Positions 43,888 through 55,208 are shown, counted from the stretch's first letter. The stretch: DNA of 64,000 nucleotides from Vibrio brasiliensis LMG 20546 (GCF_000189255.1 NZ_AEVS01000031.1:30359-94358); one strand, 5' to 3'. Made by a program: numbers and translations. Notes: a model not told the origin generated them from the sequence alone.

Positions 43888-44526
43888 ATGAAGCTAAGAA
43901 AATTAGCTGCTTCGATGGTATTGGCGTTAAGTGCCTCAGTGGTACAGGCAAACGAACAGCCTGAGATCGGTGAGCCGATACCTATTTATACCGAAGCCGA
44001 ACTAATTAAACTTATCAACAACAATCAGCATTTAGAGCGTGTTAAAGCCGATAACTGTCAGCTTGTTGAGGATATTGTTGCGCGTGCAACTCGCATCAGC
44101 TTACCTGCGTATGAATTTTTATACGGGGATATGCTGGCGTGGGGCGTATGTGTCAATCAGGATGTAGAGTTGGGTCTCTACTACATGGAAAATGCTGCTC
44201 ATCAGGGTTTACCAGCAGCATTGGAACAAATTGGTCGTTACTATTCACGCGGCACACTCGTTCAGCAAGATAAAGAGCGTGCGATTCCTTACTTACGTGA
44301 GGCCGCGGCGATGGGCAACCTCAATGCGCGTATTCACCTCGCTGAGTTACTGCTGCGTGATTACGGCAGCCCGCTGGATTATGAAGATGCCTACCGTTGG
44401 TTGTATAACTCTGTTACGGCGGATCAGCGTACCCATAAGCGAATTAGCGTGTTAAGGCAGGGTCTTGAACGCCGTATGCCACAGAACATTATTGCGCGAG
44501 CTAAGAAACGCGACACATTCTGGTAA
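43888..44526 (+). CDS. motX: Sodium-driven polar flagellar motor protein MotX
   Basis: A 212-residue exported protein with a signal peptide (MKLRKLAASMVLALSASVVQA, cleaved near residue 21). Tandem SEL1/TPR-like repeats follow (for example YYMENAAHQGLPAALEQIGRYY, then YLREAAAMGNLNARIHLAELLL). It matches MotX of polarly flagellated Vibrio, which together with MotY forms the T ring that anchors the PomA/PomB stator. It lies directly after purA as in V. cholerae. The ATG at 43888 is preferred over a GTG nine bases upstream because the signal peptide then begins with MKLRK. A sigma-28 promoter is visible upstream. Confidence 0.93.
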   Translation: MKLRKLAASMVLALSASVVQANEQPEIGEPIPIYTEAELIKLINNNQHLERVKADNCQLVEDIVARATRISLPAYEFLYGDMLAWGVCVNQDVELGLYYMENAAHQGLPAALEQIGRYYSRGTLVQQDKERAIPYLREAAAMGNLNARIHLAELLLRDYGSPLDYEDAYRWLYNSVTADQRTHKRISVLRQGLERRMPQNIIARAKKRDTFW

Positions 44527-44570
44527 ACAGACTCCACAAACATACTCTTCCTGCACTCGGAGTAGTTTGT

Positions 44571-44603
44571 AAAAAAATGCCCAGCAAAAGCTGGGCATTT
44601 TTG
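44571..44603 (+). terminator. Bidirectional terminator between motX and the amidohydrolase
   Basis: AAAATGCCCAGC / GCTGGGCATTTT stem with a four-base loop and T runs on both strands, between two convergent genes. Confidence 0.9.
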
Positions 44604-44616
44604 TCTCTTACTTTGG

Positions 44617-46020
44617 CTACTGAACCACTTCACCAGATTCGACGACTGTCTTACGAACCACGTCGGTGAACTCAAGTGCTTCTTGGCGAATTGCTGCTTC
44701 ATCGACAGTTAGCATATTGCGGTCCTTCATCAGAACTTTACCATCGACGATAGAGTGACGAACGTTGGCAGAGTTAGCTGAGTAAACCAGAGCTGAATAT
44801 GGGTTGTAAACTGGGATCATGTTTGGCGCTTTTGTATCGACTACAATGATGTCAGCCAGTTTGCCAACTTCAAGTGAACCGATCTTATCTTCCATTTGTA
44901 GCGCTTTCGCGGCACCCATGGTCGCCATATCAATCACTTTAAGTGGTGGCATCGCGGCGCGGTCCTTATTGACCAGCTTATGAACCTTAGCGACCTGATT
45001 GAATTCGTCGATTGTACTTAGTGTATTGCCAGACATTGGGCCGTCGGTACCCAGACCAATGCGTACACCTTCATCGTACATCTTAAGTGCTGGCGATACG
45101 CCTTTCGCCGACTTGATGTTAGCACTCATGTTATGAGCGACGCCCATACCTGACTCTTTAACCAATTGAATATCCTGATCATCAACCAGAATCATGTGCG
45201 CACCAACCAGATTCTTGTTGAGTGCGCCAATGCTATGCATGTACTGAACGGGTGACATGCCATCGGCACGCTCGGCAATCTTTTCTTCTTCTCGGTGAGA
45301 TTCGGCGAGATGAATCATTACCGGAACATCATGTTCAAGTGATAGCTTAGCGATTTTTTGCAGAGTTTCCGTTGTGTTGGTGTACGGAGCGTGTGGGGCA
45401 AACGCAGGAGTGATACGCGGATGGTCTTTATATTGTTCGATAAAGTTCAACGCGTACTTAATGCCTTCGTCTGCATTTGCCGCATCGGCGACTGGGAATT
45501 TGATGACCGTTTCACCAAGGATGGCGCGCATACCAATCTTATCAACTGTTTTAGCCACTTCATCTTCGAAGTAGTACATATCTGCGTAAGTAGTGACACC
45601 ACCTTTCACCATCTCAACGTTACCCAGATTAGCGCCAATTCGTACCATGTCGCGCGATACCAACTTAGACTCAAGTGGGAAAATGTAGCGGTGCAGGCGA
45701 TCTGGCACATCATCAGCCAGAGAGCGGAATACAGTCATCGATACGTGAGTATGAGTATTAATCAGACCAGGCATCACGATGTCACCGTCCACATCCAGAA
45801 CCTGACGAGCCGTGTATTTCTGTGCCAGTGAATCATCACCTACAGCAACGATCTTATTACCGTCTACAACCACAGTGCCGTTTTGATAAACGGTTTTATC
45901 CTGATTCATAGTCAGAACCATTGCGTCAGTGATCATTAGATCGACTTTGTCAGCGGCATTCGCAGAGAAAGAAAATAAGCCAGCAATGGCTGCTGAAAGG
46001 AGAGAGCGTTTAATACTCAT
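44617..46020 (-). CDS. Exported TRZ/ATZ-family amidohydrolase
   Basis: A 467-residue zinc or iron amidohydrolase similar to S-adenosylhomocysteine deaminase, MtaD and atrazine chlorohydrolase-type enzymes. Metal ligands are visible: the HxH of GLINTHTHVSMTVF (about residue 75), the region AFAPHAPYTN, the histidine of VMIHLAESHREE, and the aspartate of GLGTDGPMSGN near residue 320. The N-terminus MSIKRSLLSAAIAGLFSFSANA is a Sec signal peptide, so the enzyme should be periplasmic; most family members are cytoplasmic. The start at 46020 is chosen because it begins the signal peptide; a longer frame from 46110 is rejected. Its substrate is unknown; a nucleoside or amine deaminase is possible. It is transcribed towards motX. 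Confidence 0.83.
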   Translation of the reverse strand: MSIKRSLLSAAIAGLFSFSANAADKVDLMITDAMVLTMNQDKTVYQNGTVVVDGNKIVAVGDDSLAQKYTARQVLDVDGDIVMPGLINTHTHVSMTVFRSLADDVPDRLHRYIFPLESKLVSRDMVRIGANLGNVEMVKGGVTTYADMYYFEDEVAKTVDKIGMRAILGETVIKFPVADAANADEGIKYALNFIEQYKDHPRITPAFAPHAPYTNTTETLQKIAKLSLEHDVPVMIHLAESHREEEKIAERADGMSPVQYMHSIGALNKNLVGAHMILVDDQDIQLVKESGMGVAHNMSANIKSAKGVSPALKMYDEGVRIGLGTDGPMSGNTLSTIDEFNQVAKVHKLVNKDRAAMPPLKVIDMATMGAAKALQMEDKIGSLEVGKLADIIVVDTKAPNMIPVYNPYSALVYSANSANVRHSIVDGKVLMKDRNMLTVDEAAIRQEALEFTDVVRKTVVESGEVVQ

Positions 46021-46273
46021 AGTAATACTCACGGTAAAAAGGGAAGTAAAATTTTCCTGAATAATACCTCTTTCTTTACTCGCTGCAATCGTTTGCTTTA
46101 TGGGTTGCAATGAAGTGTGATCTTTATCGTATGATGTGAAGGCTTGTTATAAGTGATGCTAAGTTATGAAAAAGACGATGAAAAAACGCGTTTTTGATCT
46201 TACTAAACTGTAGCTTATACCGGGACTCAGATATACTAGATGTCATAACCTTCCTTATATATTAGGCGCGCCT

Positions 46274-48727
46274 ATGTCAGACACTATCCCAAACGATCCT
46301 TTTGCTGCTCGTGAATCGGAAAACTACGAAAACCCGATCCCAAGCCGAGAGTTTATTCTCGAGTTTTTGAGCCAAGCGGGTGTACCAATGAATCGCAACG
46401 ATCTTTTTGATGCATTGCAGTTAAAAGGAGAGGAACACTATGAAGGCCTGCGACGCAGACTTCGTGCTATGGAGCGAGATGGTCAGTTGGTATTTACTCG
46501 TCGTCAGTGTTACGCATTGCCAGAAAAGCTGGAGATGGTGAAAGGCTACGTGATTGGTCATAAAGACGGTCATGGTTGGGTGCGCCCAGAAGGCAGTGTT
46601 GGTAAAGACAACGACATAGTGCTGCCACACCACCAAATGAAAAATATCATTCATGGTGACTACGTACTGGTGCAGCCAACAGAAAACTCAAAACGCGGTC
46701 GTAAGGAAGGTCGATTAGTTCGAGTTTTAGAAGAGCGTCAGACACAGATTGTTGGTCGATTCTTTATGGAGTATGGCTACTCGTACGTTGTGCCGGATGA
46801 TTCGCGTATTTCGCAGGATATTCTTATTCCTAATGACTTACGTGCAGGTGCGCGTATGGGTAACGTGGTCGTTATCGAGATTACCGATCGTGGTTCACGC
46901 TCTCGCGGCATGATGGGTAAGGTGGTTGAAGTTCTGGGCGAAAACATGGCGCCAGGCATGGAAACTCAGATTGCGATTCGAACTCATCAGATTCCCCATG
47001 AGTGGCCAGAAGCCGTTGATAAGCAGATTGCTAATCTGGGCGAGGAAGTGCCTGAAGAAGCGAAGGTGGGTCGTGTCGATTTACGTGACTTGCCGCTGGT
47101 TACGATTGACGGCGAAGATGCACGAGATTTCGATGACGCCGTTTTCTGTGAAGCGAAGAAAAGTGGCGGTTGGCGACTCTGGGTAGCCATCGCAGATGTG
47201 AGCTACTACGTAAGACCAGAGACCGCTTTGGATAAAGAAGCGCTCAATCGTGGTAACTCGGTCTACTTCCCGTCTCAGGTGGTGCCAATGCTACCTGAAG
47301 TTCTGTCTAATGGACTTTGTTCTCTCAATCCACAGGTTGACCGCTTGTGTATGGTGTGTGAGATGACAATCTCTGAGACAGGTAAACTATCAGGTTACAA
47401 ACACTACGAAGCAGTGATGAACTCACATGCACGTCTTACCTACAACAAGGTTCACGACATTCTCGAAGGTGATGAAGAGTTACGTAGTCGCTACGAGCCG
47501 CTGGTTCCTCACCTCGAAGAGCTGCACAAAATGTATAAAGTGCTGAAACGTGCTCGTGATAACCGTGGTGCGATTGAGTTTGAAACAGTCGAAACCAAAT
47601 TCATCTTCAATGCTGAACGTAAGATCGACAGTATTGAACCAGTGATTCGCAACGATGCTCATAAACTGATCGAAGAGTGTATGATTCTGGCTAACATCGC
47701 GTCAGCATCACTGGTTGAGAAAGCAAAAGAAGCAGCGCTATACCGAATTCACGAATCTCCGGGTGAACTGCGCCTGCAAGGTTTCCGTGATTTTCTGGGC
47801 GAACTGGGCTTACACCTGAACGGTGGCCTTGAACCGTCGCCAACAGATTACGCGGATCTGGTTAAGCAGATTGCAGAGCGTCAGGACAAAGAGTTAATCC
47901 AGACCATGTTGCTTCGTTCAATGAAGCAGGCGGTGTACAACGCAGATAACTGTGGCCACTTTGGTTTGGCACTTAAACGTTATGCTCACTTTACTTCGCC
48001 AATTCGTCGTTACCCAGACTTGTTACTTCACCGTGCAATCAAATACCTGATTGCTAAAGAAGAAGGCAGAAACCAAGATCGTTGGACACCAACCGGTGGT
48101 TACCATTACTCATTTGATGATATGGATTTCTACGGTGAGCAGTGTTCGATGACCGAGCGACGTGCTGACGATGCAACACGCGAAGTCTCAGATTGGCTCA
48201 AGTGTGAGTATATGCAAGACCACGTTGGCGAAGAACTTGACGGCGTGATTGCTAATGTAACTGGTTTTGGTTTCTTTGTGCGTCTATCTGACTTACATAT
48301 CGATGGATTAGTGCATATTTCAGCGCTGGCAAATGACTACTACCAATTTGATCCTATTGGTCAGAGACTTATCGGTGAAAGCTTCGGGGCGATTTACCGA
48401 TTGGGCGATGCGGTTAAAGTGAAAGTGCTGTCGGTAAACCTGGATGACAGACAAATAGACTTTGAATTAGTCGAAACTAGTCGTAAGCTACGCGGCGAAG
48501 GAAAGACGGCTAAGAAACGTGCCGCAGAGGCGAAGAGAAAAGCCAAAGAGAAGAAACGCGCAGCGACTAAGGGTGGCAGAGCAGCTAAAGCATCGGCTGA
48601 AGTTGAACCGACTAAGCGCCCAGAACCTAAAGAGGCAGCTAAGAAGCCTAAGGTCACTAAAGCTCGCAAGAAAAAGGCTGGTAATAAGCCTAAGAAAACC
48701 AAGCGCACTAAAAAAGCAGCGCAGTGA
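46274..48727 (+). CDS. rnr: Ribonuclease R
   Basis: An 817-residue 3'-to-5' exoribonuclease that digests structured RNA, including rRNA fragments and tagged mRNAs. It has an N-terminal winged-helix region (about 25-90), cold-shock domains, the RNB catalytic domain with [12 protein letters not shown] carrying the metal-binding aspartates (about residue 280), and an S1 domain (about 645-725). The tail from about 730 is strongly Lys/Arg/Ala-rich, as in other RNase R proteins, and would aid RNA binding. It is followed 21 bases later by rlmB, the same order as in E. coli. Confidence 0.97.
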   Translation: MSDTIPNDPFAARESENYENPIPSREFILEFLSQAGVPMNRNDLFDALQLKGEEHYEGLRRRLRAMERDGQLVFTRRQCYALPEKLEMVKGYVIGHKDGHGWVRPEGSVGKDNDIVLPHHQMKNIIHGDYVLVQPTENSKRGRKEGRLVRVLEERQTQIVGRFFMEYGYSYVVPDDSRISQDILIPNDLRAGARMGNVVVIEITDRGSRSRGMMGKVVEVLGENMAPGMETQIAIRTHQIPHEWPEAVDKQIANLGEEVPEEAKVGRVDLRDLPLVTIDGEDARDFDDAVFCEAKKSGGWRLWVAIADVSYYVRPETALDKEALNRGNSVYFPSQVVPMLPEVLSNGLCSLNPQVDRLCMVCEMTISETGKLSGYKHYEAVMNSHARLTYNKVHDILEGDEELRSRYEPLVPHLEELHKMYKVLKRARDNRGAIEFETVETKFIFNAERKIDSIEPVIRNDAHKLIEECMILANIASASLVEKAKEAALYRIHESPGELRLQGFRDFLGELGLHLNGGLEPSPTDYADLVKQIAERQDKELIQTMLLRSMKQAVYNADNCGHFGLALKRYAHFTSPIRRYPDLLLHRAIKYLIAKEEGRNQDRWTPTGGYHYSFDDMDFYGEQCSMTERRADDATREVSDWLKCEYMQDHVGEELDGVIANVTGFGFFVRLSDLHIDGLVHISALANDYYQFDPIGQRLIGESFGAIYRLGDAVKVKVLSVNLDDRQIDFELVETSRKLRGEGKTAKKRAAEAKRKAKEKKRAATKGGRAAKASAEVEPTKRPEPKEAAKKPKVTKARKKKAGNKPKKTKRTKKAAQ

Positions 48728-48748
48728 TTTAAACGAACAGGTTTTTAA

Positions 48749-49486
48749 ATGAGTAACGAATATATTTACGGTATTCACGCAGTTAAAGCAGTACTAAGTC
48801 GTGAACCAGAGCGCTTTATCGAAGCGTTCGTATTGAAAGGTCGTCAAGATGACCGCCTACTGCCGATCCTAAACGAACTGAATGTTTGTGGTGTCTCTAT
48901 TCAGCAGATGACGCGTAAGACTCTCGACGAAAAGGCGAGTGGTGCAAACCATCAGGGCATCATGGCACGAGTTAAGCCAGCGAAGCAGCTTAACGAGCAC
49001 GACCTTGATGACATTATTGCCCAGCACGAGTCTCCGTTATTACTGGTATTAGATGGCGTCACCGATCCGCATAACCTGGGTGCCTGCCTACGTAATGCTG
49101 ACGCTGCTGGTGTTGCTGCGGTTATCGTTCCTAAAGACCGTTCTGCCAACATTACGGCAACAGTAAGTAAAGTGGCTTGTGGCGCCGCTGAAATGGTACC
49201 GCTAGTACGCGTGACTAACTTAGCTCGTACGATGCGCACGCTACAAGAGCAGGGCATCTGGTTTGTTGGTACCGCTGGTGAAGCAACTCACGACATCTAT
49301 CAGGCAAAACTGACTGGCCCACTTGCGATCGTTATGGGTGCGGAAGGTGACGGCATGCGCCGCCTGACTCGTGAAACCTGTGACGACCTAATCAAGATTC
49401 CTATGGCCGGCACGGTATCGAGCCTCAACGTATCGGTAGCATCAGGCATTTGTTTGTTTGAAGCAGTGAGACAGAGACTCGCATAA
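48749..49486 (+). CDS. rlmB: 23S rRNA (guanosine-2'-O-)-methyltransferase RlmB
   Basis: A 245-residue SpoU/TrmH-type methyltransferase that modifies G2251 of 23S rRNA. It has an N-terminal substrate domain ([20 protein letters not shown]) and a C-terminal SPOUT domain with [38 protein letters not shown] and the knot segment [18 protein letters not shown]. It follows rnr closely. A REP-like array starts three bases after its stop codon. Confidence 0.97.
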   Translation: MSNEYIYGIHAVKAVLSREPERFIEAFVLKGRQDDRLLPILNELNVCGVSIQQMTRKTLDEKASGANHQGIMARVKPAKQLNEHDLDDIIAQHESPLLLVLDGVTDPHNLGACLRNADAAGVAAVIVPKDRSANITATVSKVACGAAEMVPLVRVTNLARTMRTLQEQGIWFVGTAGEATHDIYQAKLTGPLAIVMGAEGDGMRRLTRETCDDLIKIPMAGTVSSLNVSVASGICLFEAVRQRLA

Positions 49487-49488
49487 CG

Positions 49489-49552
49489 AGCGGACTTCTA
49501 GAACGCTTCGTCGCCCTACGAGATTTTAGAACGGACTTCGTCCTTCGAGAGG
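49489..49552. repeat. REP-like hairpin array, copy 4
   Basis: Begins directly after the rlmB stop codon: GCGGACTTCTAGAACGC, a broken middle unit, then AGAACGGACTTCGTCC and TTCGAGAGG. It is shorter than the other copies and its first unit looks decayed. The usual GCGCGTTATAGCTG tail is absent, but a related hairpin follows at 49626-49652. Confidence 0.72.
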
Positions 49553-49625
49553 AACTTGTGGTGAGCGAGTCGAAAGTTGCAGGCAGTGTAGGCAAGTCTT
49601 TTGCTCTAATTGTCTGAATCTAAAA

Positions 49626-49652
49626 AAGGGTTGACCCACACTGTCAACCCTT
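49626..49652. terminator. Hairpin related to the repeat family
   Basis: AAGGGTTGAC / GTCAACCCTT with a seven-base loop, followed on the plus strand by CAAAATTTTCTCGC, the same flank as the hairpin at 3946-3973. It may end the rnr-rlmB transcript on the plus strand, though the T run is short. Confidence 0.55.
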
Positions 49653-49660
49653 CAAAATTT

Positions 49661-49743
<83 letters not shown>

Positions 49744-49769
49744 CCCCCGTTTATTTTTCAAACAACCTA

Positions 49770-49797
49770 TTGCAACTAAAACTGTGATCTGTATAAT
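49770..49797 (+). promoter_or_regulatory. S10 operon promoter
   Basis: TTGCAA at 49770-49775 and TATAAT at 49792-49797 with a 16-base spacer: a good sigma-70 promoter, with the start site expected near 49804. It is about 300 bases upstream of rpsJ. Confidence 0.75.
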
Positions 49798-49803
49798 GCA
49801 GCG

Positions 49804-50412
<609 letters not shown>

Positions 50413-50426
50413 GGGAGATTAGAAGA

Positions 50427-51056
50427 ATGATTGGTCTAATCGGTCGTAAAGTGGGCATGACCCGCGTATTTACTGAAGAAGGCGTTTCTATCCCAGTAAC
50501 TGTTGTTGAGGTTGAAGCTAACCGTGTTTCTCAAGTTAAAACTCTTGAGACAGATGGCTACGCAGCAATCCAGGTTACTACTGGTGCTAAGAAAGCTAAC
50601 CGCGTATCTAAACCAGAAGCAGGTCACTTCGCGAAAGCAGGTGTTGAAGCTGGTCGTGGTCTTTGGGAATTCCGTTTGGAAAACGGTGAAGAGTTCGCAG
50701 TTGGCGCTGAGCTAACAGTTGAACTATTCAACGATACTAAGAAAGTAGACGTTACTGGTACATCTAAAGGTAAAGGTTTCCAAGGCGCTGTTAAGCGTTG
50801 GAACTTCCGTACTCAAGATATGACTCACGGTAACTCATTGTCTCACCGTGCTCCTGGTTCTATTGGCCAATGTCAAACTCCAGGTCGCGTATTTAAAGGC
50901 AAGAAAATGGCAGGTCACATGGGTGCTGAGCGTGTAACGACTCAAAACCTAGAGATCGTACGTGTTGACGCTGAGCGCAATCTGCTTCTTATCAAAGGTG
51001 CAGTACCAGGCTCAACAGGTGGCAACGTGATCGTTAAACCAGCTGTTAAAGCATAA
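50427..51056 (+). CDS. rplC: 50S ribosomal protein L3
   Basis: A 209-residue 50S protein with [15 protein letters not shown] at the N-terminus and the long central loop [20 protein letters not shown] that reaches the peptidyl transferase centre. It lies 14 bases after rpsJ in the S10 operon. The glutamine methylated in E. coli L3 would lie in the [12 protein letters not shown] segment. Confidence 0.99.
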   Translation: MIGLIGRKVGMTRVFTEEGVSIPVTVVEVEANRVSQVKTLETDGYAAIQVTTGAKKANRVSKPEAGHFAKAGVEAGRGLWEFRLENGEEFAVGAELTVELFNDTKKVDVTGTSKGKGFQGAVKRWNFRTQDMTHGNSLSHRAPGSIGQCQTPGRVFKGKKMAGHMGAERVTTQNLEIVRVDAERNLLLIKGAVPGSTGGNVIVKPAVKA

Positions 51057-51073
51057 CGTCTCAGGAGTAAGTA

Positions 51074-51676
51074 ATGGAACTAATGGTTAAAGGTGCTGAT
51101 GCACTAACTGTTTCCGAAACTACTTTCGGACGTGAGTTTAACGAAGCTCTTGTACACCAAGTAGTTGTTGCATTTGCAGCAGGTGCTCGTCAAGGTACAC
51201 GTGCTCAAAAAACACGTTCAGAAGTTTCTGGCGGTGGCGCTAAGCCATGGCGTCAAAAAGGTACTGGCCGCGCGCGTGCTGGTACAATTCGTAGCCCAAT
51301 CTGGCGTACAGGTGGTGTTACTTTTGCTGCGAAACCACAAGATCACAGCCAAAAAGTAAACAAGAAAATGTACCGCGGTGCTATGAAGAGCATTCTTTCT
51401 GAGCTAGTTCGTCAAGAGCGTCTAATCGTTGTTGATAACTTCTCAGTTGAAGCGCCAAAGACTAAAGAGCTAGTAGCTAAGCTGAAAGAGCTTGAGCTAA
51501 CTGACGCTCTAATCGTGACTAGCGAAGTAGATGAGAATCTATTCCTAGCTGCTCGTAACCTATACAAAGTTGACGCACGTGACGTTGCTGGTATCGACCC
51601 AGTTTCACTAATCGCGTTCGACAAAGTTGTAATGACTGCTGACGCAGTTAAGCAAGTTGAGGAGATGCTAGCATGA
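51074..51676 (+). CDS. rplD: 50S ribosomal protein L4 (operon autorepressor)
   Basis: A 200-residue 50S protein lining the exit tunnel, with [18 protein letters not shown] in the extended loop. In E. coli L4 also binds the S10 leader and represses the whole operon at transcription and translation. The 300-base leader upstream of rpsJ fits that role. Its stop overlaps the rplW start by four bases. Confidence 0.99.
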   Translation: MELMVKGADALTVSETTFGREFNEALVHQVVVAFAAGARQGTRAQKTRSEVSGGGAKPWRQKGTGRARAGTIRSPIWRTGGVTFAAKPQDHSQKVNKKMYRGAMKSILSELVRQERLIVVDNFSVEAPKTKELVAKLKELELTDALIVTSEVDENLFLAARNLYKVDARDVAGIDPVSLIAFDKVVMTADAVKQVEEMLA

Positions 51677-51975
51677 TCACTGAAGAGCGTATCCTAAAAG
51701 TTCTACGTGCACCGCACATCTCTGAAAAAGCAACTATGGCAGCTGAGAAAGCGAACACTATCGTTTTCAAAGTAGCTAAAGATGCAACTAAAAAAGAGAT
51801 CAAAGCAGCTGTAGAAAAGCTATTTGAAGTTGAAGTTAAGTCTGTAAATACTCTTATCACTAAGGGTAAGACCAAACGTCAAGGTCTACGCCAAGGTCGC
51901 CGCAGCGACGTTAAGAAAGCGTACGTTACTTTGAAAGAAGGTCAAGATCTTGACTTCGTTGGCGGCGCGGAATAA
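51673..51975 (+). CDS. rplW: 50S ribosomal protein L23
   Basis: A 100-residue 50S protein at the tunnel exit that docks trigger factor and SRP. It begins [20 protein letters not shown] and contains the basic extended segment [21 protein letters not shown]. It overlaps rplD by four bases. Confidence 0.99.
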
Positions 51976-51990
51976 CAGGAGTAGTTAAGA

Positions 51991-52815
51991 ATGGCTATTG
52001 TTAAATGTAAGCCGACTTCCCCTGGTCGTCGTCACGTTGTTAAAGTTGTTAACGCTGACCTACACAAGGGCAAGCCATACGCACCACTTCTAGAGAAAAA
52101 CTCTAAGAACGGTGGTCGTAACAACAACGGTCGTATCACAGTACGTCACATCGGCGGTGGTCACAAGCACCACTACCGTGTAATTGACTTCAAACGTACT
52201 AAAGACGGTATCCCAGCGAAAGTTGAGCGTCTTGAATATGATCCAAACCGTAGCGCTAACATCGCTCTAGTTCTGTACGCAGACGGTGAGCGTCGTTACA
52301 TCCTAGCACCTAAAGGTGTTCAAGCTGGTGATGCTATCCAGTCTGGTGTTGATGCACCAATCAAAGCTGGTAACACTCTACCAATGCGTAACATCCCAGT
52401 AGGTTCAACTGTACACAACGTTGAACTTAAGCCTGGTAAAGGTGGTCAGCTAGCTCGTTCGGCTGGTGCATATGCTCAAATCGTTGCTCGCGACGGTGCA
52501 TACGTAACTATCCGTCTACGTTCTGGCGAAATGCGCAAAGTACTTTCTGAAGGCCGTGCAACAATCGGTGAAGTTGGTAACTCTGAGCACATGCTACGTG
52601 AACTTGGTAAAGCTGGTGCTTCACGCTGGCGCGGCGTACGTCCAACCGTACGTGGTGTAGTAATGAACCCGGTAGATCACCCACACGGTGGTGGTGAAGG
52701 TCGTACTTCTGGTGGCCGTCATCCAGTATCACCATGGGGTCAGCCAACTAAAGGCTTCAAGACTCGTAAGAACAAACGCACTGACAAGTACATCGTACGT
52801 CGTCGTAACAAGTAA
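51991..52815 (+). CDS. rplB: 50S ribosomal protein L2
   Basis: A 274-residue 50S protein near the peptidyl transferase centre, needed for subunit joining. It shows [29 protein letters not shown] and the C-terminal [20 protein letters not shown] containing the essential histidine. It is 15 bases after rplW. Confidence 0.99.
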   Translation: MAIVKCKPTSPGRRHVVKVVNADLHKGKPYAPLLEKNSKNGGRNNNGRITVRHIGGGHKHHYRVIDFKRTKDGIPAKVERLEYDPNRSANIALVLYADGERRYILAPKGVQAGDAIQSGVDAPIKAGNTLPMRNIPVGSTVHNVELKPGKGGQLARSAGAYAQIVARDGAYVTIRLRSGEMRKVLSEGRATIGEVGNSEHMLRELGKAGASRWRGVRPTVRGVVMNPVDHPHGGGEGRTSGGRHPVSPWGQPTKGFKTRKNKRTDKYIVRRRNK

Positions 52816-52837
52816 TCTATATTAAAGAGGAATCGCC

Positions 52838-53116
52838 ATGCCACGTTCTCTCAAGAAAGGTCCTTTTATTGACCTACACTTGCTGAAGAAGGTAGAGAAA
52901 GCGGTGGAAAGCGGAGACAAAAAGCCTATTAAGACTTGGTCCCGTCGTTCAATGATCATCCCTACGATGATCGGTTTGACCATCGCTGTCCATAATGGTC
53001 GTCAGCACGTACCAGTATTTGTAACTGAAGAAATGATCGGTCACAAACTGGGTGAATTCGCACCAACACGTACTTACCGCGGCCATGTCGTGGATAAGAA
53101 AGCTAAGAAGCGTTAA
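52838..53116 (+). CDS. rpsS: 30S ribosomal protein S19
   Basis: A 92-residue 30S head protein beginning [20 protein letters not shown], with [23 protein letters not shown] near the C-terminus. It contacts the A-site finger and S13. An AAAGAGGAA ribosome-binding site precedes it. Confidence 0.99.
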   Translation: MPRSLKKGPFIDLHLLKKVEKAVESGDKKPIKTWSRRSMIIPTMIGLTIAVHNGRQHVPVFVTEEMIGHKLGEFAPTRTYRGHVVDKKAKKR

Positions 53117-53126
53117 GGAGTAGATG

Positions 53127-53459
53127 ATGGAAGCACTAGCTAAACATAACTTTGCTCGCATTTCGCCTCAGAAAGCTCGCTTAGTTGCGGATCAAATTCG
53201 TGGAAAATCTGTAGACCAGGCTCTAGAAATCCTGACTTTCAGCAACAAAAAAGCTGCTGATCTGATCAAGAAAGTTCTTGAGTCAGCTATCGCTAACGCG
53301 GAGCACAATGAAGGCGCAGATATTGACGATCTAAATGTCGCAAAAATCTTCGTAGATGAAGGCCCGATCATGAAGCGTATTATGCCTCGTGCTAAAGGTC
53401 GTGCGGATCGTATCTTGAAGCGTTCAAGCCACATCACTGTTGTTGTAGCAGATCGCTAA
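53127..53459 (+). CDS. rplV: 50S ribosomal protein L22
   Basis: A 110-residue 50S protein whose long hairpin ([21 protein letters not shown]) lines the exit tunnel and is a site of macrolide resistance. Two ATGs are adjacent (53124 and 53127); the second gives the E. coli length and N-terminus ([13 protein letters not shown]) and is used here. Confidence 0.98.
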   Translation: MEALAKHNFARISPQKARLVADQIRGKSVDQALEILTFSNKKAADLIKKVLESAIANAEHNEGADIDDLNVAKIFVDEGPIMKRIMPRAKGRADRILKRSSHITVVVADR

Positions 53460-53478
53460 GAGACTAGGAGAGTAAGCA

Positions 53479-54177
53479 ATGGGTCAAAAAGTACATCCTA
53501 ATGGTATTCGTCTAGGCATCGTTAAGCCTTGGAATGCTACATGGTTTGCTAACACCAAAGATTTCGCTGACAACCTAGACGGCGACTTCAAGGTACGTCA
53601 GTTCCTTACAAGTGAACTGAAAAAAGCATCACTTTCACGCATCGTTATCGAGCGTCCTGCTAAGAGCATCCGTGTGACTATTCACACTGCTCGTCCAGGC
53701 GTAGTAATCGGTAAGAAAGGTGAAGACGTAGAAAAACTACGCGCAGCTGTAGCTAAAATTGCAGGTGTACCAGCGCAAATCAACATCGCTGAAGTACGTA
53801 AGCCTGAGCTAGACGCACAGCTTGTTGGTGATAGCATCGCGTCTCAGCTAGAGCGTCGTGTTATGTTCCGTCGTGCTATGAAGCGCGCGGTACAAAACGC
53901 AATGCGTCTAGGTGCTAAAGGTATCAAAGTAGAAGTAAGTGGTCGTCTAGGCGGCGCTGAAATTGCACGTTCAGAGTGGTACCGTGAAGGCCGTGTGCCT
54001 CTACACACTCTACGTGCTGACATTGATTACGCAACTTCTTCGGCTCACACTCAATACGGTGTGATCGGCATTAAAGTTTGGATCTTCAAAGGTGAGATTC
54101 TAGGCGGTATGCCAGCAGCTAACGCTGTAGAGCCTAAAGGCGATAAGCCTAAGAAGCAGCGCAAAGGCCGTAAGTAA
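53479..54177 (+). CDS. rpsC: 30S ribosomal protein S3
   Basis: A 232-residue 30S protein with an N-terminal domain, a KH RNA-binding domain ([16 protein letters not shown]) and a C-terminal domain ending in a basic tail (KKQRKGRK). It helps form the mRNA entry channel and its helicase activity. It is 19 bases after rplV. Confidence 0.99.
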   Translation: MGQKVHPNGIRLGIVKPWNATWFANTKDFADNLDGDFKVRQFLTSELKKASLSRIVIERPAKSIRVTIHTARPGVVIGKKGEDVEKLRAAVAKIAGVPAQINIAEVRKPELDAQLVGDSIASQLERRVMFRRAMKRAVQNAMRLGAKGIKVEVSGRLGGAEIARSEWYREGRVPLHTLRADIDYATSSAHTQYGVIGIKVWIFKGEILGGMPAANAVEPKGDKPKKQRKGRK

Positions 54178-54188
54178 GGAGTCGACAG

Positions 54189-54599
54189 ATGCTACAACCT
54201 AAACGTACTAAGTTCCGTAAGGTTCAGACAGGTCGTAACCGTGGTCTAGCTAAAGGTACTGATGTAAGCTTCGGCGAATTCGGTCTTAAAGCTACTGGCC
54301 GTGGTCGTCTAACTGCTCGTCAAATCGAAGCGGCACGTCGTGCAATGACACGTCACGTTAAGCGTCAAGGTAAAATCTGGATCCGTGTGTTCCCAGACAA
54401 ACCTATCACAGAAAAACCACTTGAAGTTCGTCAAGGTAAGGGTAAAGGTAACGTTGAGTACTGGGTAGCCCAAATCCAACCTGGTAAGGTTATGTACGAA
54501 ATGGGTGGTGTACCTGAAGAATTGGCTCGTGAAGCGTTCCGTCTAGCGGCTCGCAAACTGCCATTCAAAACTACATTTGTAACTAAGCAGGTGATGTGA
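54189..54599 (+). CDS. rplP: 50S ribosomal protein L16
   Basis: A 136-residue 50S protein near the A-site tRNA elbow, beginning [20 protein letters not shown]. The conserved [16 protein letters not shown]-like segment and [15 protein letters not shown] are present. An arginine corresponding to the hydroxylated Arg81 of E. coli lies in this region. It overlaps rpmC by one base. Confidence 0.99.
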   Translation: MLQPKRTKFRKVQTGRNRGLAKGTDVSFGEFGLKATGRGRLTARQIEAARRAMTRHVKRQGKIWIRVFPDKPITEKPLEVRQGKGKGNVEYWVAQIQPGKVMYEMGGVPEELAREAFRLAARKLPFKTTFVTKQVM

Positions 54600-54790
54600 T
54601 GAAAGCACAAGATCTACGCGAGAAAAGCGTTGAAGAGCTTAACGCTGAGCTATTGAATTTGCTACGTGAACAGTTCAACTTGCGTATGCAAGCTGCGACT
54701 GGTCAGCTACAGCAAACTCATACTCTGAAAGCTGTACGCCGTGATATCGCACGTGTGAAAACTGTTTTGACTGAGAAGGCAGGCGCATAA
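54599..54790 (+). CDS. rpmC: 50S ribosomal protein L29
   Basis: A 63-residue helical 50S protein near the tunnel exit, beginning [20 protein letters not shown] as in E. coli. The start ATG at 54599 overlaps the rplP TGA by one base; a GTG three bases upstream is not needed. Confidence 0.98.
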
Positions 54791-55044
54791 TGAGCGAAGT
54801 AAAACGTACTCAACAAGGTCGTGTAGTTAGCGACAAGATGGACAAGTCTATCGTTGTTGCTATCGAACGCATGGTGAAACACCCAATTTACGGTAAATTC
54901 GTAAAGCGTACGACTAAAGTACACGCACATGACGAGAACAACGAGTGTGGCCTAGGCGACACAGTTGAAATCGCAGAGTGTCGTCCACTGTCTAAGACTA
55001 AGTCTTGGACTTTGGTAAAAGTTCTAGAAAAAGCGAAAGGTTAA
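54790..55044 (+). CDS. rpsQ: 30S ribosomal protein S17
   Basis: An 84-residue OB-fold 30S protein that binds early to 16S rRNA. It shows [20 protein letters not shown] and the conserved [13 protein letters not shown]. It overlaps rpmC by one base and is the last gene of the S10 operon, with a terminator after it. Confidence 0.99.
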
Positions 55045-55065
55045 TCCTTAGCTAATTCTATGAAA

Positions 55066-55104
55066 TTAAACGGCTCCAAAATTATTTTGGGGCCGTTTAT
55101 TTTT
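55066..55104 (+). terminator. Terminator of the S10 operon
   Basis: AAACGGC / GCCGTTT outer stem with an inner CCAAAAT / ATTTTGG stem, followed by ATTTTTTG. Confidence 0.92.
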
Positions 55105-55208
55105 TGACTACCCAATCACAAAAAAGGGTGGTACAATTCGCGTCCCTTTTAAAGAGGCAGCCCGACCCGTGATGGGTCTAGTTATTAATATTTAGCGGAG
55201 CACTAACA
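55105..55208 (+). promoter_or_regulatory. spc operon promoter region
   Basis: TACAAT at 55130-55135 is a plausible -10 box about 75 bases upstream of rplN. A TTGACT lies 22 bases further upstream, too far for an ideal spacer, so the -35 is uncertain. AGCGGAG precedes the rplN start. Confidence 0.5.

Noticed and set aside
46021-46110. N-terminal extension of the amidohydrolase
   Set aside because: It would bury the signal peptide 30 residues inside the protein; the start at 46020 gives a normal signal peptide.
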